Origin: CALFML01 sp044222245
GTDB taxonomy: Bacteria > Myxococcota_A > Polyangia > Palsa-1104 > JAEUJZ01
Direction of reading: 5' to 3'
DNA: 64,000 nucleotides
Assembly (NCBI GenBank): GCA_044222245.1
Contig: JBGANQ010000052.1
Location: 1 to 64,000, forward strand
Positions 52,699 to 61,673 of the stretch are shown here, one piece after another. Under the pieces are notes generated by a model. It was given only the letters and a program-made list of their open reading frames with translations. It did not search any database and was not told the DNA's origin. How positions within the stretch are numbered: position 1 is the stretch's first letter; every line of letters starts with the position of its first letter. Both the position numbers and the translations under genes were made by a program.

Positions 52699-54123
52699 AT
52701 GCGCACCCGGCTCTCCTGTCTATCCTATCTCTCCTGCCTGGCCGGCGCGCTGCTCGCCCTCTCGGGGTGTCGCAGCGGTCGTCCGGAGTACACCATCAAT
52801 GTCCCACCGAACATCTTCGCCGTGCGACCGGCGCGCTCGGTGCTGTTCATCGATACGCCGGTGCGGCTCGATGGGCTCAACCAGGCCCTGGAGCAGGCGG
52901 TCGCGCGCGGGCTGCCGGCGGGCGGCGCCGGCGGCATGCGGCTCGGCCTGCTGGAGGCGCGATGGCGGCTCGGGCGCGGCCCGGCCGCGGTGGTGGCGAC
53001 GCCGCCGGGCCTGGGGGTGCAGCTGCCGGTCACCGGCGAGGTCAGCGTGGGGGCGGGCTTCCTGCGCTGCCAGGCGAGCGGCATCGGCGGTCTTTTCACC
53101 ATTGCCCTGAAGCCGACGCTGGCGCCCGATGGCGCGCTGGTCTTGCGCGAGCCGCGAGTCACGGTCGCGCAGCAGGGCAACCTGGCCTGCGCCGGCATCC
53201 AGGTGCCGACCGGAGATCTGTTCAACCAGATGCTGCGCCCGATCGAGCAGGCGCTGGGCGCGGTGCTGGGGGAAGTGCGGCTGCCGCTGGGACCGGCGAT
53301 CTCGCGCGGGCTGGCCGAGCTGGCGGTGCCGCGCACGATGGAGCTGGGCGGGCAGCGCGTCTGCGTCGATCTCGATCCGACGGCGCTGGTCGTGGCGCCG
53401 CTGGGCGGCGGACCGACGCCGACGGTGCGAGTGGGGGTCGAGGTGGCGCCGCGGCTGGCGCTGCAGGCCTGCCCGAGTCGCCCGGCGACGGCGCCGCAGG
53501 TCCTGATGGTGCGCGAGGCGGCGGCCGGCAGGCCCTCGCGGGTGCAGGTGGCGGTGGCGGTGCCGACGACAGAGCTGCAGGGGCCGCTCGCCTCGGCGCT
53601 GGTCGGCAAGCGCTTTGGCAGCGGCGCCGGTCAGGTGCAGATCAACTCGGCCGTTGTGGGCGATGCAATGGGACGAGCGCTGGTGCGCCTGGGCGTCAGC
53701 GGGGCCTATCAGGGAGATCTGTTTCTGTGGGGGACTGCCGCGGTGCGCGAGGAAGGGGGCCGGTACCTGCTCAGCGTCCCGGATCTGCAGGTCGCCAGCG
53801 AGTCCACCTCGCGGCTGCAGGAGCTGCGGCTAGACTTGTTTCAGCTGTTCGAGGGCAACCTCGCCGACAAGCTGCGACCGCAGCTGGTCCTGGATGTAAC
53901 CGACCGCCTGCGCAAGGTGCAGCAGCAGCTCAGCGGCTCGCTGGAAGTGAGCCGCTCCGCCTGGCAGCAGGCGGTGGGCGCTGGCTCCGGACTTGCCGGC
54001 CTCGGCTCGATGGCGCTGCGCGCCCAGCTGGGCGAGCTGCGACCGCTCGCTGTCGAGTCGCGACCCGGGCTGCTCGTCGCCTACATCGAGCTCGTCGGCA
54101 CGCTCACGCTCGACCTTCGCTGA
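52699..54123 (+). CDS. Putative lipoprotein of the DUF4403 type
   Basis: A 474-residue lipoprotein. The signal peptide ends in LLALSGC (about residue 24). The body shows long beta-rich stretches with the DUF4403 pattern. PVRLDGLNQALEQAV comes early, ARWRLGRGPAAVVATPPGLGVQLPVTGEVSVGAG in the middle, LRLDLFQLFEGNLADKLRPQLVLDVTDRLRKVQQQLSGS further on, and LVAYIELVGTLTLDLR ends the chain. DUF4403 is a family of unknown function whose repeats look like lipid-binding or bridge-like folds. The assignment is by pattern and should be checked by profile search. The gene starts 55 bp after the oligopeptidase gene. Confidence 0.65.
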   Translation: MRTRLSCLSYLSCLAGALLALSGCRSGRPEYTINVPPNIFAVRPARSVLFIDTPVRLDGLNQALEQAVARGLPAGGAGGMRLGLLEARWRLGRGPAAVVATPPGLGVQLPVTGEVSVGAGFLRCQASGIGGLFTIALKPTLAPDGALVLREPRVTVAQQGNLACAGIQVPTGDLFNQMLRPIEQALGAVLGEVRLPLGPAISRGLAELAVPRTMELGGQRVCVDLDPTALVVAPLGGGPTPTVRVGVEVAPRLALQACPSRPATAPQVLMVREAAAGRPSRVQVAVAVPTTELQGPLASALVGKRFGSGAGQVQINSAVVGDAMGRALVRLGVSGAYQGDLFLWGTAAVREEGGRYLLSVPDLQVASESTSRLQELRLDLFQLFEGNLADKLRPQLVLDVTDRLRKVQQQLSGSLEVSRSAWQQAVGAGSGLAGLGSMALRAQLGELRPLAVESRPGLLVAYIELVGTLTLDLR

Positions 54124-54137
54124 GTCGGCGGCGGAGC

Positions 54138-55853
54138 TCACTGGGGGCGCAGAAGCTTGCCGAGCTCGGCGACCTGGGCCTGGGATTGCGCCGGGGCGCG
54201 CTCCAGGCGGGCCCGCTCGAACCACTGCACGTAGCGGCCGCTGCTCGGCTCGAAGTAGGCGGCGCTCAGCGGGTAGCCAAGGGCGGTCAGCGGGTCCGGC
54301 AGCTTCTTCCACAGCGTCAAAAACCCGGTCGGCGCATCGCCGGTGCCGCTAGGGGAGGGCGCGGTATCGCAGAGGTTGTGGCGGATGCCGCGCCCGCCAT
54401 CGGTGGCGGCGCGCTCCACGAGCAGACAGCCGGCGCGGGCGCCCGCCTCCTCGGCAAAAGCTGGTATCGAGGTCGTCCGCCAGTCGATGCCGAGCTGGGA
54501 AAGGCGAGTCAGGCCGAGCCGCGCCGGCGCGACATCCGCGGGCCGGTCGACGTCGGGGTGGAGCTCTAGCCGACTGTTCTCCAGCCACTGCCCGCGCAGG
54601 CCGCTGCGGGCGTCCTGTTCCGGCGCCGCCAGCGGCCTGCCGAACACCTCGACGCCGCCGCTCTGGGCAAAGTAGCTCCAGGCGCGGCCGCACAGCTCAT
54701 GGGCCCGCGTGCGCGCCGGCTGGCCGAGCGCCTTGGAGAAGTCCTGGCAGCCCCAGTCGCGCACCGGCACCCGCCCGTTGAACACATCGGGGCCGGGGGT
54801 CAGCTCGGCGCTCGGGCGCTGCCAGCGCGACTGCACAAGCTCCTCGATGGTGGCGAAGGTGTAGCCGGCGGCGCGCAGCCCGTCGATCACGTCCGCCAGC
54901 GCGTCCCGGGTGCACGGGTGGGTGTCGTGAAAAAGGATGACCACGCCCTTCTTAGTCGCCACCAGCTTGTCGGTGAGGATGGTCTTTTTGATGCGGTCGA
55001 CTTTTTCGGCAAAGGTGTAAGTGCTGGCCTTGCCCGGCGGCTGCGGCATCGAGTTTGTGTACCACTCGTCCTTGGCCCAGTCGGCCGAGTCCGAGGAGTC
55101 CAGGTTCCACAGGATACTGAGCCCGCGGTCGGCCAGCGGCCCGCCGACGCTGCGCAGCAAGCTGCGGTCGGCGTCGGTGAGCTTGCTGTCATCCAGGCGA
55201 CTGATAAACGGCGAGCCATAAGGCGGCCGGATGAGCGTCAACGGCAGGGTCTTGCCGCCGGCCTTGAGCAGCGCCAGGTTGATGAGCGTCTGGTTGTGAT
55301 CAAGCTCTGTAGCCAGCTCTGCAGGCGTACTCTTGGCGAGGTCCGGATGGTGCATGGTGTGGTTGCCGATCACATGGCCCTCATCCACCACCCGCTTGAG
55401 GATGTCGCGATACTGGACCGGCTGCTTCGTCGCCGGATCCGGGTAGCTGGCGTCCAGACCCTGGCTCCCCTTGAGTCCGTAGGCATTGACAAAGAACGTC
55501 GCCCGGACCCCCTTTTGCTTGAGGATGTCGAGAAACGCCAGCGTGTACTCGCTGGGTCCGTCATCGATCGTCAGGTAGGCGGTGGCATCGGGAATCGGAT
55601 CGCGCGGGTAGTAGCCGACTGGATGGGCGGCAGAGTAATCCTTGGAGGGAATCGGCGGCTCGGGCATTTCCATCGGCGGAGGCTCCGGCATCATCATGGC
55701 CGGCGGCGCCGGCGGCTCGGGGTCGGGAGCGACCGGCTCGGCGCCGCAGGCGGACAGCGCCGCCAGCAGGAGCGCCCCGGGCCCGCGCCACCGCACGTTC
55801 CTATTCTCCAGTTCGCCAACACACGCTCTCTGTCTGTTCCAGCGACGAAGCAT
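54138..55853 (-). CDS. Polysaccharide deacetylase (CE4) lipoprotein with LGFP-like C-terminal region
   Basis: A 571-residue protein. A lipobox (LLLAALSAC, about residue 36) and a Pro/Met-rich linker precede a NodB-type deacetylase domain. The domain contains TAYLTIDDGPSEYT with catalytic Asp-Asp (about residue 95), HVIGNHTMHHPDL with metal-binding His, and RPPYGSPF. GVVILFHDTHPCTRDALADVIDGL supplies the last His. The C-terminal about 200 residues (SYFAQSGGVEVFGRPLAAP; VQWFERARLERAP) repeat an F-G-x-P/V-Q-x-F-E-R-A-R-x-E pattern like that of bacterial wall-binding modules. It likely N-deacetylates peptidoglycan or another polysaccharide at the cell surface. ATG 55853 has AAGGAG directly upstream. 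It lies inside the segment that splits the kinase gene. Confidence 0.9.
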   Translation of the reverse strand: MLRRWNRQRACVGELENRNVRWRGPGALLLAALSACGAEPVAPDPEPPAPPAMMMPEPPPMEMPEPPIPSKDYSAAHPVGYYPRDPIPDATAYLTIDDGPSEYTLAFLDILKQKGVRATFFVNAYGLKGSQGLDASYPDPATKQPVQYRDILKRVVDEGHVIGNHTMHHPDLAKSTPAELATELDHNQTLINLALLKAGGKTLPLTLIRPPYGSPFISRLDDSKLTDADRSLLRSVGGPLADRGLSILWNLDSSDSADWAKDEWYTNSMPQPPGKASTYTFAEKVDRIKKTILTDKLVATKKGVVILFHDTHPCTRDALADVIDGLRAAGYTFATIEELVQSRWQRPSAELTPGPDVFNGRVPVRDWGCQDFSKALGQPARTRAHELCGRAWSYFAQSGGVEVFGRPLAAPEQDARSGLRGQWLENSRLELHPDVDRPADVAPARLGLTRLSQLGIDWRTTSIPAFAEEAGARAGCLLVERAATDGGRGIRHNLCDTAPSPSGTGDAPTGFLTLWKKLPDPLTALGYPLSAAYFEPSSGRYVQWFERARLERAPAQSQAQVAELGKLLRPQ

Positions 55854-56074
55854 GGGATCTCCTTGGGAAGGATCTGTAGCTAGGATGCGGGGCATCCCGA
55901 GTGATTCCCAAGTAGTCCTATTTGGTTTGGCGCCCGCTGGCAAGCGTCATTGCGAGCGGACTCTCCTTTGTGGGTATCTCCGGCTGCCTGGCCGGTACTT
56001 GGCCACGACTTCCAGAGACTTTCCAGGACTCGGCCAGGAGTGCATCTTTTCGTCGGAGATTCTCGCCTGTACTA

Positions 56075-57204
<1,130 letters not shown>

Positions 57205-59142
57205 TCAGGAAAGGGGCAGCAGGCGCACCGGCTCGTCGTACAGGGCACCCCCTTCACCGTTATCGGTGGTCGCGGCCTGGATGAGGGCGTTGGCGCAGCG
57301 GCCGTCGCGCAGGTGGCCGCCCTTGGGGATGAGCGCCACATCGCGCCGCTGCGCCGGGTCGTGCACCACGCGCACGGTCATCGCCGCGAGCCGGGACTGC
57401 AGAGTCGCCAGCGCGCCATCGGCCACGCCCGCCGCGGCGTCCGGATGCACGGTGCACACCGCCGGCCCCACGGGCGACCGCGGCCACTGCGAAGACTGCG
57501 ACTTCTCCGTCGACAGCGACAACAGCTGCAGCGGGTAGTCGGGATCGCCGGGCGGCGCCGCGGCCGGGGCGGTGTGGATGAGATTCACCTTGCCCGAGGG
57601 CGTCTTGAACCGCCGGTCGGCGCCGAAGATCTTGGGGGCCACGGGACTTGCGACCGGGCCGCTCTCCAGGGTCTCCAGGGTGATGCCGTGCGGCGCCAGC
57701 TTGGGCTCGGCGATGCGGCGCTGCCAGTCGCGGGCGCTCGGCGCGAACTCGTCGCCAAGGCCGACGCGAGCGGCCAGCTCCTGGATGATCTGCAGGTCGC
57801 TCTTGACGGTGGACGGCGGCTCGACCACCGGCCGCGCCACCCCCAGGTAGTGGTGCCCATAGGCCCCCAGCAGATCGTCGGCCTCCAGCAGCGTACTGGT
57901 AGGCAGGACCAGGGTCGCCTGCTCGGCCGTGTCGCTGAGCCAGGAGTCCACCACCACCACCAGCTCCCGCGAGCGCAGCGCCTGGGCGGTGGTGTGGGAC
58001 TCGGGCAGCATGGCGACCGGATTGCCGGCGGTGATCCAGACGGCGCGGATCGGCGGATCGCGCAGCGCCAGAAGCTCCCGCCCGAGCAGCGGCTCGCAGA
58101 TGGTGCGCGGCGCCGCCGACTCGCCGCGGACGAACGAGGTGTCAAAGGCCCCGCGGCGCTTGAAGTAGAACGAGACCCCGCCGCCGGCGACCCCGAGGTT
58201 GCCGCTGATCGCGCACAGCGCGTCGAGCGCGCGGACGATCGCCGCCCCGTTGTGACGCCGCCCCATACCCCAGCCGACGAGGATGGCGGCGGGCCGCTCG
58301 ACCCCCAGCCGGTGGGCGAGGTCGGCCACGTCCTCACCGCTGACCTCGGCCTCCTGGCACCAGGCAGCCAGCGGCCGGCTCTCGGCCAGGGCGCGCAGCT
58401 CGGGCAGGTGATCGCAGTACTCGCCGGCGGCCGGATCGGTCAGGCCGCGCTCGAACAGCACCCGCGCGATCGCCATCGCCAGGGCGAAGTCGCCGCCCGG
58501 ACGAGGCTGCAGGTAGCGGTCGCACAAGGTCGCGGTCTTGTGATGCACCGGATCGATAAGGCACAGACGGGCCCCGCGCTCGCGCGCCTGGCGCAGGATC
58601 GGGATTAGGTGCGGGCTGGAGACAAAGACGTTCTTGCCCCACAAGATGATGTTGCGGGCATTGAGCAGATCGAAGATGTCGTTGGAGTCTTCGTCGCCGA
58701 AGTCGGTCATCTGGGCGTAGTCGCCGGCGCCCGAGCAGATGTCGCCGCGCTTGACCGTGACCGGGCCGAAACGCTCGAAGAAGGCGTCCACCACCTTGCC
58801 GAGAAGACCCAGGCTGCCGGCGCTGTGGTAGTGGAAGATGGCGGCGGGGCCACTCTCGGCGCGGATGCGCAGCAGCTTCTCGGCGGCGTAGTCCAGCGCC
58901 TGCGTCCACGACACCGGCTTGAGCTCACCGGAGCGCGGCTCGCGCAGCAGCGGCGAGAGCAGGCGCTGCGGCGAGTACTGGGTCTCCAGGAAGTGGCTGG
59001 TGCGATAGCAGAGAAACCCCCGCGTGACCGGGTGGTCGGGATCGCCGGCGAGGTGGGTCACGCGGCCATCTTCGACCGTAGCGACGATGCGGCAGGTGTC
59101 CGGGCAGTCCCGATTGCAGGTCGTCTTGCGGAGCTCGCGCAT
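57205..59142 (-). CDS. Molybdopterin oxidoreductase (DMSO reductase superfamily)
   Basis: A 645-residue molybdo-bis-MGD enzyme. The N-terminal iron-sulfur site is CNRDCPDTC followed by GFLCYRT, giving four Cys for a [4Fe-4S] cluster. The next part covers the first cofactor domain (SWTQALDYAAEKLLRI; AIFHYHSAGSLG). The middle holds GRRHNGAAIVRALDALCAISGNLGVAGGGVSFYFKRRG, and a C-terminal molydop-binding domain ends with GAVYDEPVRLLPLS-like sequence. No twin-Arg signal is seen, so it is probably cytosolic. No electron-transfer subunit is adjacent. The likely start is ATG 59142, where homology begins; the frame is open to 59211. Substrate is unknown. Confidence 0.92.
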   Translation of the reverse strand: MRELRKTTCNRDCPDTCRIVATVEDGRVTHLAGDPDHPVTRGFLCYRTSHFLETQYSPQRLLSPLLREPRSGELKPVSWTQALDYAAEKLLRIRAESGPAAIFHYHSAGSLGLLGKVVDAFFERFGPVTVKRGDICSGAGDYAQMTDFGDEDSNDIFDLLNARNIILWGKNVFVSSPHLIPILRQARERGARLCLIDPVHHKTATLCDRYLQPRPGGDFALAMAIARVLFERGLTDPAAGEYCDHLPELRALAESRPLAAWCQEAEVSGEDVADLAHRLGVERPAAILVGWGMGRRHNGAAIVRALDALCAISGNLGVAGGGVSFYFKRRGAFDTSFVRGESAAPRTICEPLLGRELLALRDPPIRAVWITAGNPVAMLPESHTTAQALRSRELVVVVDSWLSDTAEQATLVLPTSTLLEADDLLGAYGHHYLGVARPVVEPPSTVKSDLQIIQELAARVGLGDEFAPSARDWQRRIAEPKLAPHGITLETLESGPVASPVAPKIFGADRRFKTPSGKVNLIHTAPAAAPPGDPDYPLQLLSLSTEKSQSSQWPRSPVGPAVCTVHPDAAAGVADGALATLQSRLAAMTVRVVHDPAQRRDVALIPKGGHLRDGRCANALIQAATTDNGEGGALYDEPVRLLPLS

Positions 59143-59295
59143 GGCCGTAGATCTACCGCGCGAATTGCTTGGATGGAAGCTTACTGTAGAGCGTGTGCAT
59201 TTTCTGAACACCAGCCCCTAAAAAAAAACATTTCTCAAGGCCATGGTGCAGATGGCAGCCGGCGCATAGGGTTCGCCCATCACGGAGCGTTACCG

Positions 59296-59814
59296 ATGAA
59301 GCCTCAGACTGTGCCGCCTCACGAAGTTTTTACCGCCGCCATTCGCCTGATTCGCCAGGACCTCATCCCCGCCGCGACGCCGCAGCGACAGCGCCAACTC
59401 GACAAGGTAGCGCGCATTCTGGCCCGAGCGCGGCGGCGGCTGGCTCTGCTGCCACCGCCCCCGGAGCCGCCGCTGCGCCCGCCGCACGACGGGGAGGACC
59501 TGGCAGCCTGGGGCCAGCGGCTGCGCCTGCGCCGCGAGCTGGCGGAGCTTAGCCGCAAGCAGCTCGCCCGCCTGTCGGGAGTCGCGGCCAGCACGCTCCG
59601 CAACCTGGAGCGCGGGCTGCACAAGCCAACCCGCAAGACCCTGTTGCGGCTCCAGGCGGTCCCGCAGCTCGTGGGGGATGCAGTCGCCGAAGAGCCGCCG
59701 CTACGCGCCTGCCTTGCCGAGTACGGCTGGCAGCTGATCAAAAAGTGGCGCTACGCCGAGGAGCACCACCCCCGGCTGCTGTTCATCTGCCGCAAGGCAG
59801 CGCCTTCCAAGTAA
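59296..59814 (+). CDS. XRE-type helix-turn-helix protein
   Basis: A 172-residue protein. The N-terminal about 70 residues are helical and Arg/Gln-rich (VFTAAIRLIRQDLIPAATPQ; RQLDKVARILARARRRL), then Pro-rich. An HTH_3/XRE domain covers about residues 70-130 (LAAWGQRLRLRRELAELSRKQLARLSGVAASTLRNLERGLHKPTRKTLLRLQ). The C-terminal about 40 residues are of unknown function. It is probably a DNA-binding regulator; targets are unknown. ATG 59296 is preceded by GGAG. It is divergent from the molybdopterin oxidoreductase across 153 bp and convergent with the TPR-like gene. Confidence 0.85.
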   Translation: MKPQTVPPHEVFTAAIRLIRQDLIPAATPQRQRQLDKVARILARARRRLALLPPPPEPPLRPPHDGEDLAAWGQRLRLRRELAELSRKQLARLSGVAASTLRNLERGLHKPTRKTLLRLQAVPQLVGDAVAEEPPLRACLAEYGWQLIKKWRYAEEHHPRLLFICRKAAPSK

Positions 59815-59827
59815 CTTGGGAGGCCGG

Positions 59828-60661
59828 CTAGCCCTGCTTGGCACGCAGCTTGCGCTCGATCTTGGACAGCGCGTCCTTCCAGGCGGCGCGACGCTTGTCC
59901 CACTTGCTGTCGGTCAGCAGCTTGCGCGTGGTCTGGATGGCGGCCTCGGCGTCCGGGTAGCGCTCATCGGCGATCAGCGCCTCCGCCAGGTACATCTGAT
60001 TGGGCGGGTAATCGGGCGCCAGGGCGACCGCCTTCTGCAGGTGGGTGACCGCCTTCTCGGGATCGCCGACCGCCACCGGCGGGGCCGGGGCGCGCGCGTA
60101 CAAGGTCCCGAGCAGCCGATGCGGCCCGCCGCTGTCAAACCGCTCGTCGATCTTGGCCGCCGTCTCGCCCTCGCTGATCATCAGCTGGACGAGCGGCTTC
60201 ACATCCCCACCGCGCTGGGTCTGCGCATTGAAGCCGTGCAGCGCCGCCAGGTAGTAGTGGCCCTCGATGCGCTCGGGCTCTAGCTCGACTGCCTTCTTGC
60301 CCGCCGTCAGACCGGCCGGCAGCACCGCTGAGCAGGGACCGCCATCGTCCAGGGTGCACTGCTCGGAGGCGGCGCGGGCCAGGCGCCACTGCGCTCCGTA
60401 GCCGGCCTTGCTGCTCGCCCAGTCGGGATTTTTCTGCACCGCGCGGTCGAGCGCCACCTGGGCGTTGCGAAAGCCGGTCGAGCCGGAGTCAAACTGCTCG
60501 TCAGCCACCTTGAGCAGGGCCTCGGGCTCGGTGGGCAGCGAATCGACGCTAAGCGAGGGCTGGGCCTTGACGTCGGCAGCCGGCGCGCAGCCGGGCTGCA
60601 CGCCCGCAAGAGACAACGTCAGACCGAGACCGAGACCGAGCTGGGAGAAGTTCTTCATCAT
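59828..60661 (-). CDS. Exported TPR-like protein
   Basis: A 277-residue protein with a signal peptide (FSQLGLGLGLTLSLAG; a Cys at residue 25 follows Gly, though the lipobox is imperfect). The mature part is all-helical with repeat-like pairs: ALLKVADEQFDSGSTGFRNAQVALDRAVQKNPDW, GKKAVELEPERIEGHYYLAALHGF, EKAVTHLQKAVALAPDYPPNQMYLAEALI and YPDAEAAIQTTRKLL. These match TPR or TatT-like repeat proteins of the periplasm, which assist substrate uptake or assembly. It follows the PhnD-like gene by 27 bp on the same strand, so they probably act together. Confidence 0.78.
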   Translation of the reverse strand: MMKNFSQLGLGLGLTLSLAGVQPGCAPAADVKAQPSLSVDSLPTEPEALLKVADEQFDSGSTGFRNAQVALDRAVQKNPDWASSKAGYGAQWRLARAASEQCTLDDGGPCSAVLPAGLTAGKKAVELEPERIEGHYYLAALHGFNAQTQRGGDVKPLVQLMISEGETAAKIDERFDSGGPHRLLGTLYARAPAPPVAVGDPEKAVTHLQKAVALAPDYPPNQMYLAEALIADERYPDAEAAIQTTRKLLTDSKWDKRRAAWKDALSKIERKLRAKQG

Positions 60662-60688
60662 GGTAGTTCCCTGGGCGACCCGCGGGCC

Positions 60689-61603
60689 TTATGGGTGTTC
60701 GAACAGCTTCTGCGCGGCGCTGAGCGCGGCGGTATCTTTGGGCACAAAGCGGGTGATATGCATCTCTTTGCAGATCTCGCTGCCCGGGGCCGCGGTGCAC
60801 ATCGACAGCAGCGTCTTGGTCAGCTTCTGCGCCTCTGCGGCTGGCAGCTCACCGTCGAGCGAGACCACGACCAGGGCGGGCAGCTTGGGCGAGTCGTAGA
60901 TCGTCCGCAGCTCGGCCCCGCCCTCCATCTTCTTGGCCGCCTCCAGCTGCTGATCGTTTACCAGCGTGGCGTCAGCCTCACCGCGCAGGACCGCGCGCAC
61001 GCCCTTGCTGTAGATGCCGATCTGCTTGAGCGAAAAGCGCGTCTCGGCCGGCCCCTTGCCGTCGAGGACGACGTTCCCCAGGTACTTGGGCGAGTCGGCC
61101 AGGGTGGTCCACAGCTTCTTGCCCGCGAGGTCGGCAAGCGACTTGTAGGCGGGGTTTTTGACCACCACGTGAAGGCGCGGCGAGTTGAGCTCCTCGCTGT
61201 CGACCTGCGCCAGGACCTCGGCCTTGTGCGCCGCCCGCAGCTCCAGGTACAGCGACGCCTCCATGACCCCAAAGCCGGGCTTCTGCGGCGCGATGCCGGC
61301 CAGCGCTTCCTTGCGCGACGAGTAGAAGGTCCCTTTGGCCGATCCGGCCGGCCAGCCGAGCGACTTGTCGAGAAACGCCCCGAACCGGTCGATGTACGGC
61401 TTGGCCTGCTCGCTGTCGCCGCCCAGGCCGGGGGTGAAGATCATGAAGTCTTTGGGGCCGGCGTGGGCGCTGCCGGCGACCGCGATGCCGCCAAGGAGCG
61501 CCAGCGTCCCGGCCAGGGTGGCAAGGCGGCGGGCCGGTCTGTGGTGTACGCCCGCGCCCACAGAGGATCTGTTTGGCATGTCAGTTCGGAGATCATCTCG
61601 CAT
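60689..61603 (-). CDS. PhnD-like periplasmic substrate-binding protein
   Basis: A 304-residue exported binding protein. The signal peptide (LATLAGTLALLGGIAVAGSAHA) ends near residue 48. The mature chain has the two-lobe pattern of PhnD/TauA-type proteins: DFMIFTPGLGGDSEQAKPYIDRFGAFLDKSLGW, YSSRKEALAGIAPQKPGFGVMEASLYLELRAA, LHVVVKNPAYKSLADLAGKKLWTT and VRAVLRGEADATLVNDQQLEAAKKM. The ligand is not predictable, and no ABC permease or ATPase is nearby. The start could be ATG 61579 instead of 61603. It lies between the glycosidase-fold gene and the TPR-like gene on the same strand. Confidence 0.82.
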   Translation of the reverse strand: MRDDLRTDMPNRSSVGAGVHHRPARRLATLAGTLALLGGIAVAGSAHAGPKDFMIFTPGLGGDSEQAKPYIDRFGAFLDKSLGWPAGSAKGTFYSSRKEALAGIAPQKPGFGVMEASLYLELRAAHKAEVLAQVDSEELNSPRLHVVVKNPAYKSLADLAGKKLWTTLADSPKYLGNVVLDGKGPAETRFSLKQIGIYSKGVRAVLRGEADATLVNDQQLEAAKKMEGGAELRTIYDSPKLPALVVVSLDGELPAAEAQKLTKTLLSMCTAAPGSEICKEMHITRFVPKDTAALSAAQKLFEHP

Positions 61604-61673
61604 GTAGGTATTGTTCTAGACGCAATGCCAGGCTGCAACCGTTTCGCGACAATTGTGCGCTGGCTTTCTTTAG

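Larger units (their letters stand above)
50309..56074. mobile_element. Putative 5.77-kb insertion splitting a Ser/Thr kinase gene
   Basis: The segment is bounded by 9-bp direct repeats and separates the two halves of one kinase gene. Removing one 5,775-bp unit (insert plus one repeat copy) rejoins codon Arg136 to Asp and yields a normal HRDLKPGN motif in frame. The segment carries three genes: a prolyl oligopeptidase and a DUF4403-like lipoprotein on the plus strand and a polysaccharide deacetylase on the minus strand. I found no transposase, integrase or convincing terminal inverted repeats (only a weak TAGT similarity near the ends). It could be a non-autonomous transposon-like insertion, a recombination product, or an assembly join. 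Confidence 0.6.

Noticed and set aside
50309..56074. Classical IS or composite transposon
   Set aside because: No transposase gene and no convincing terminal inverted repeats were found; only TAGT is shared near both ends. The generic term putative insertion is kept.
57205..58608. Genuine 988-residue kinase fusion extending antisense over the molybdopterin oxidoreductase
   Set aside because: The oxidoreductase is conserved on the minus strand with its Cys cluster and cofactor motifs. The kinase-frame translation there is His/Arg/Gln-rich without domains.
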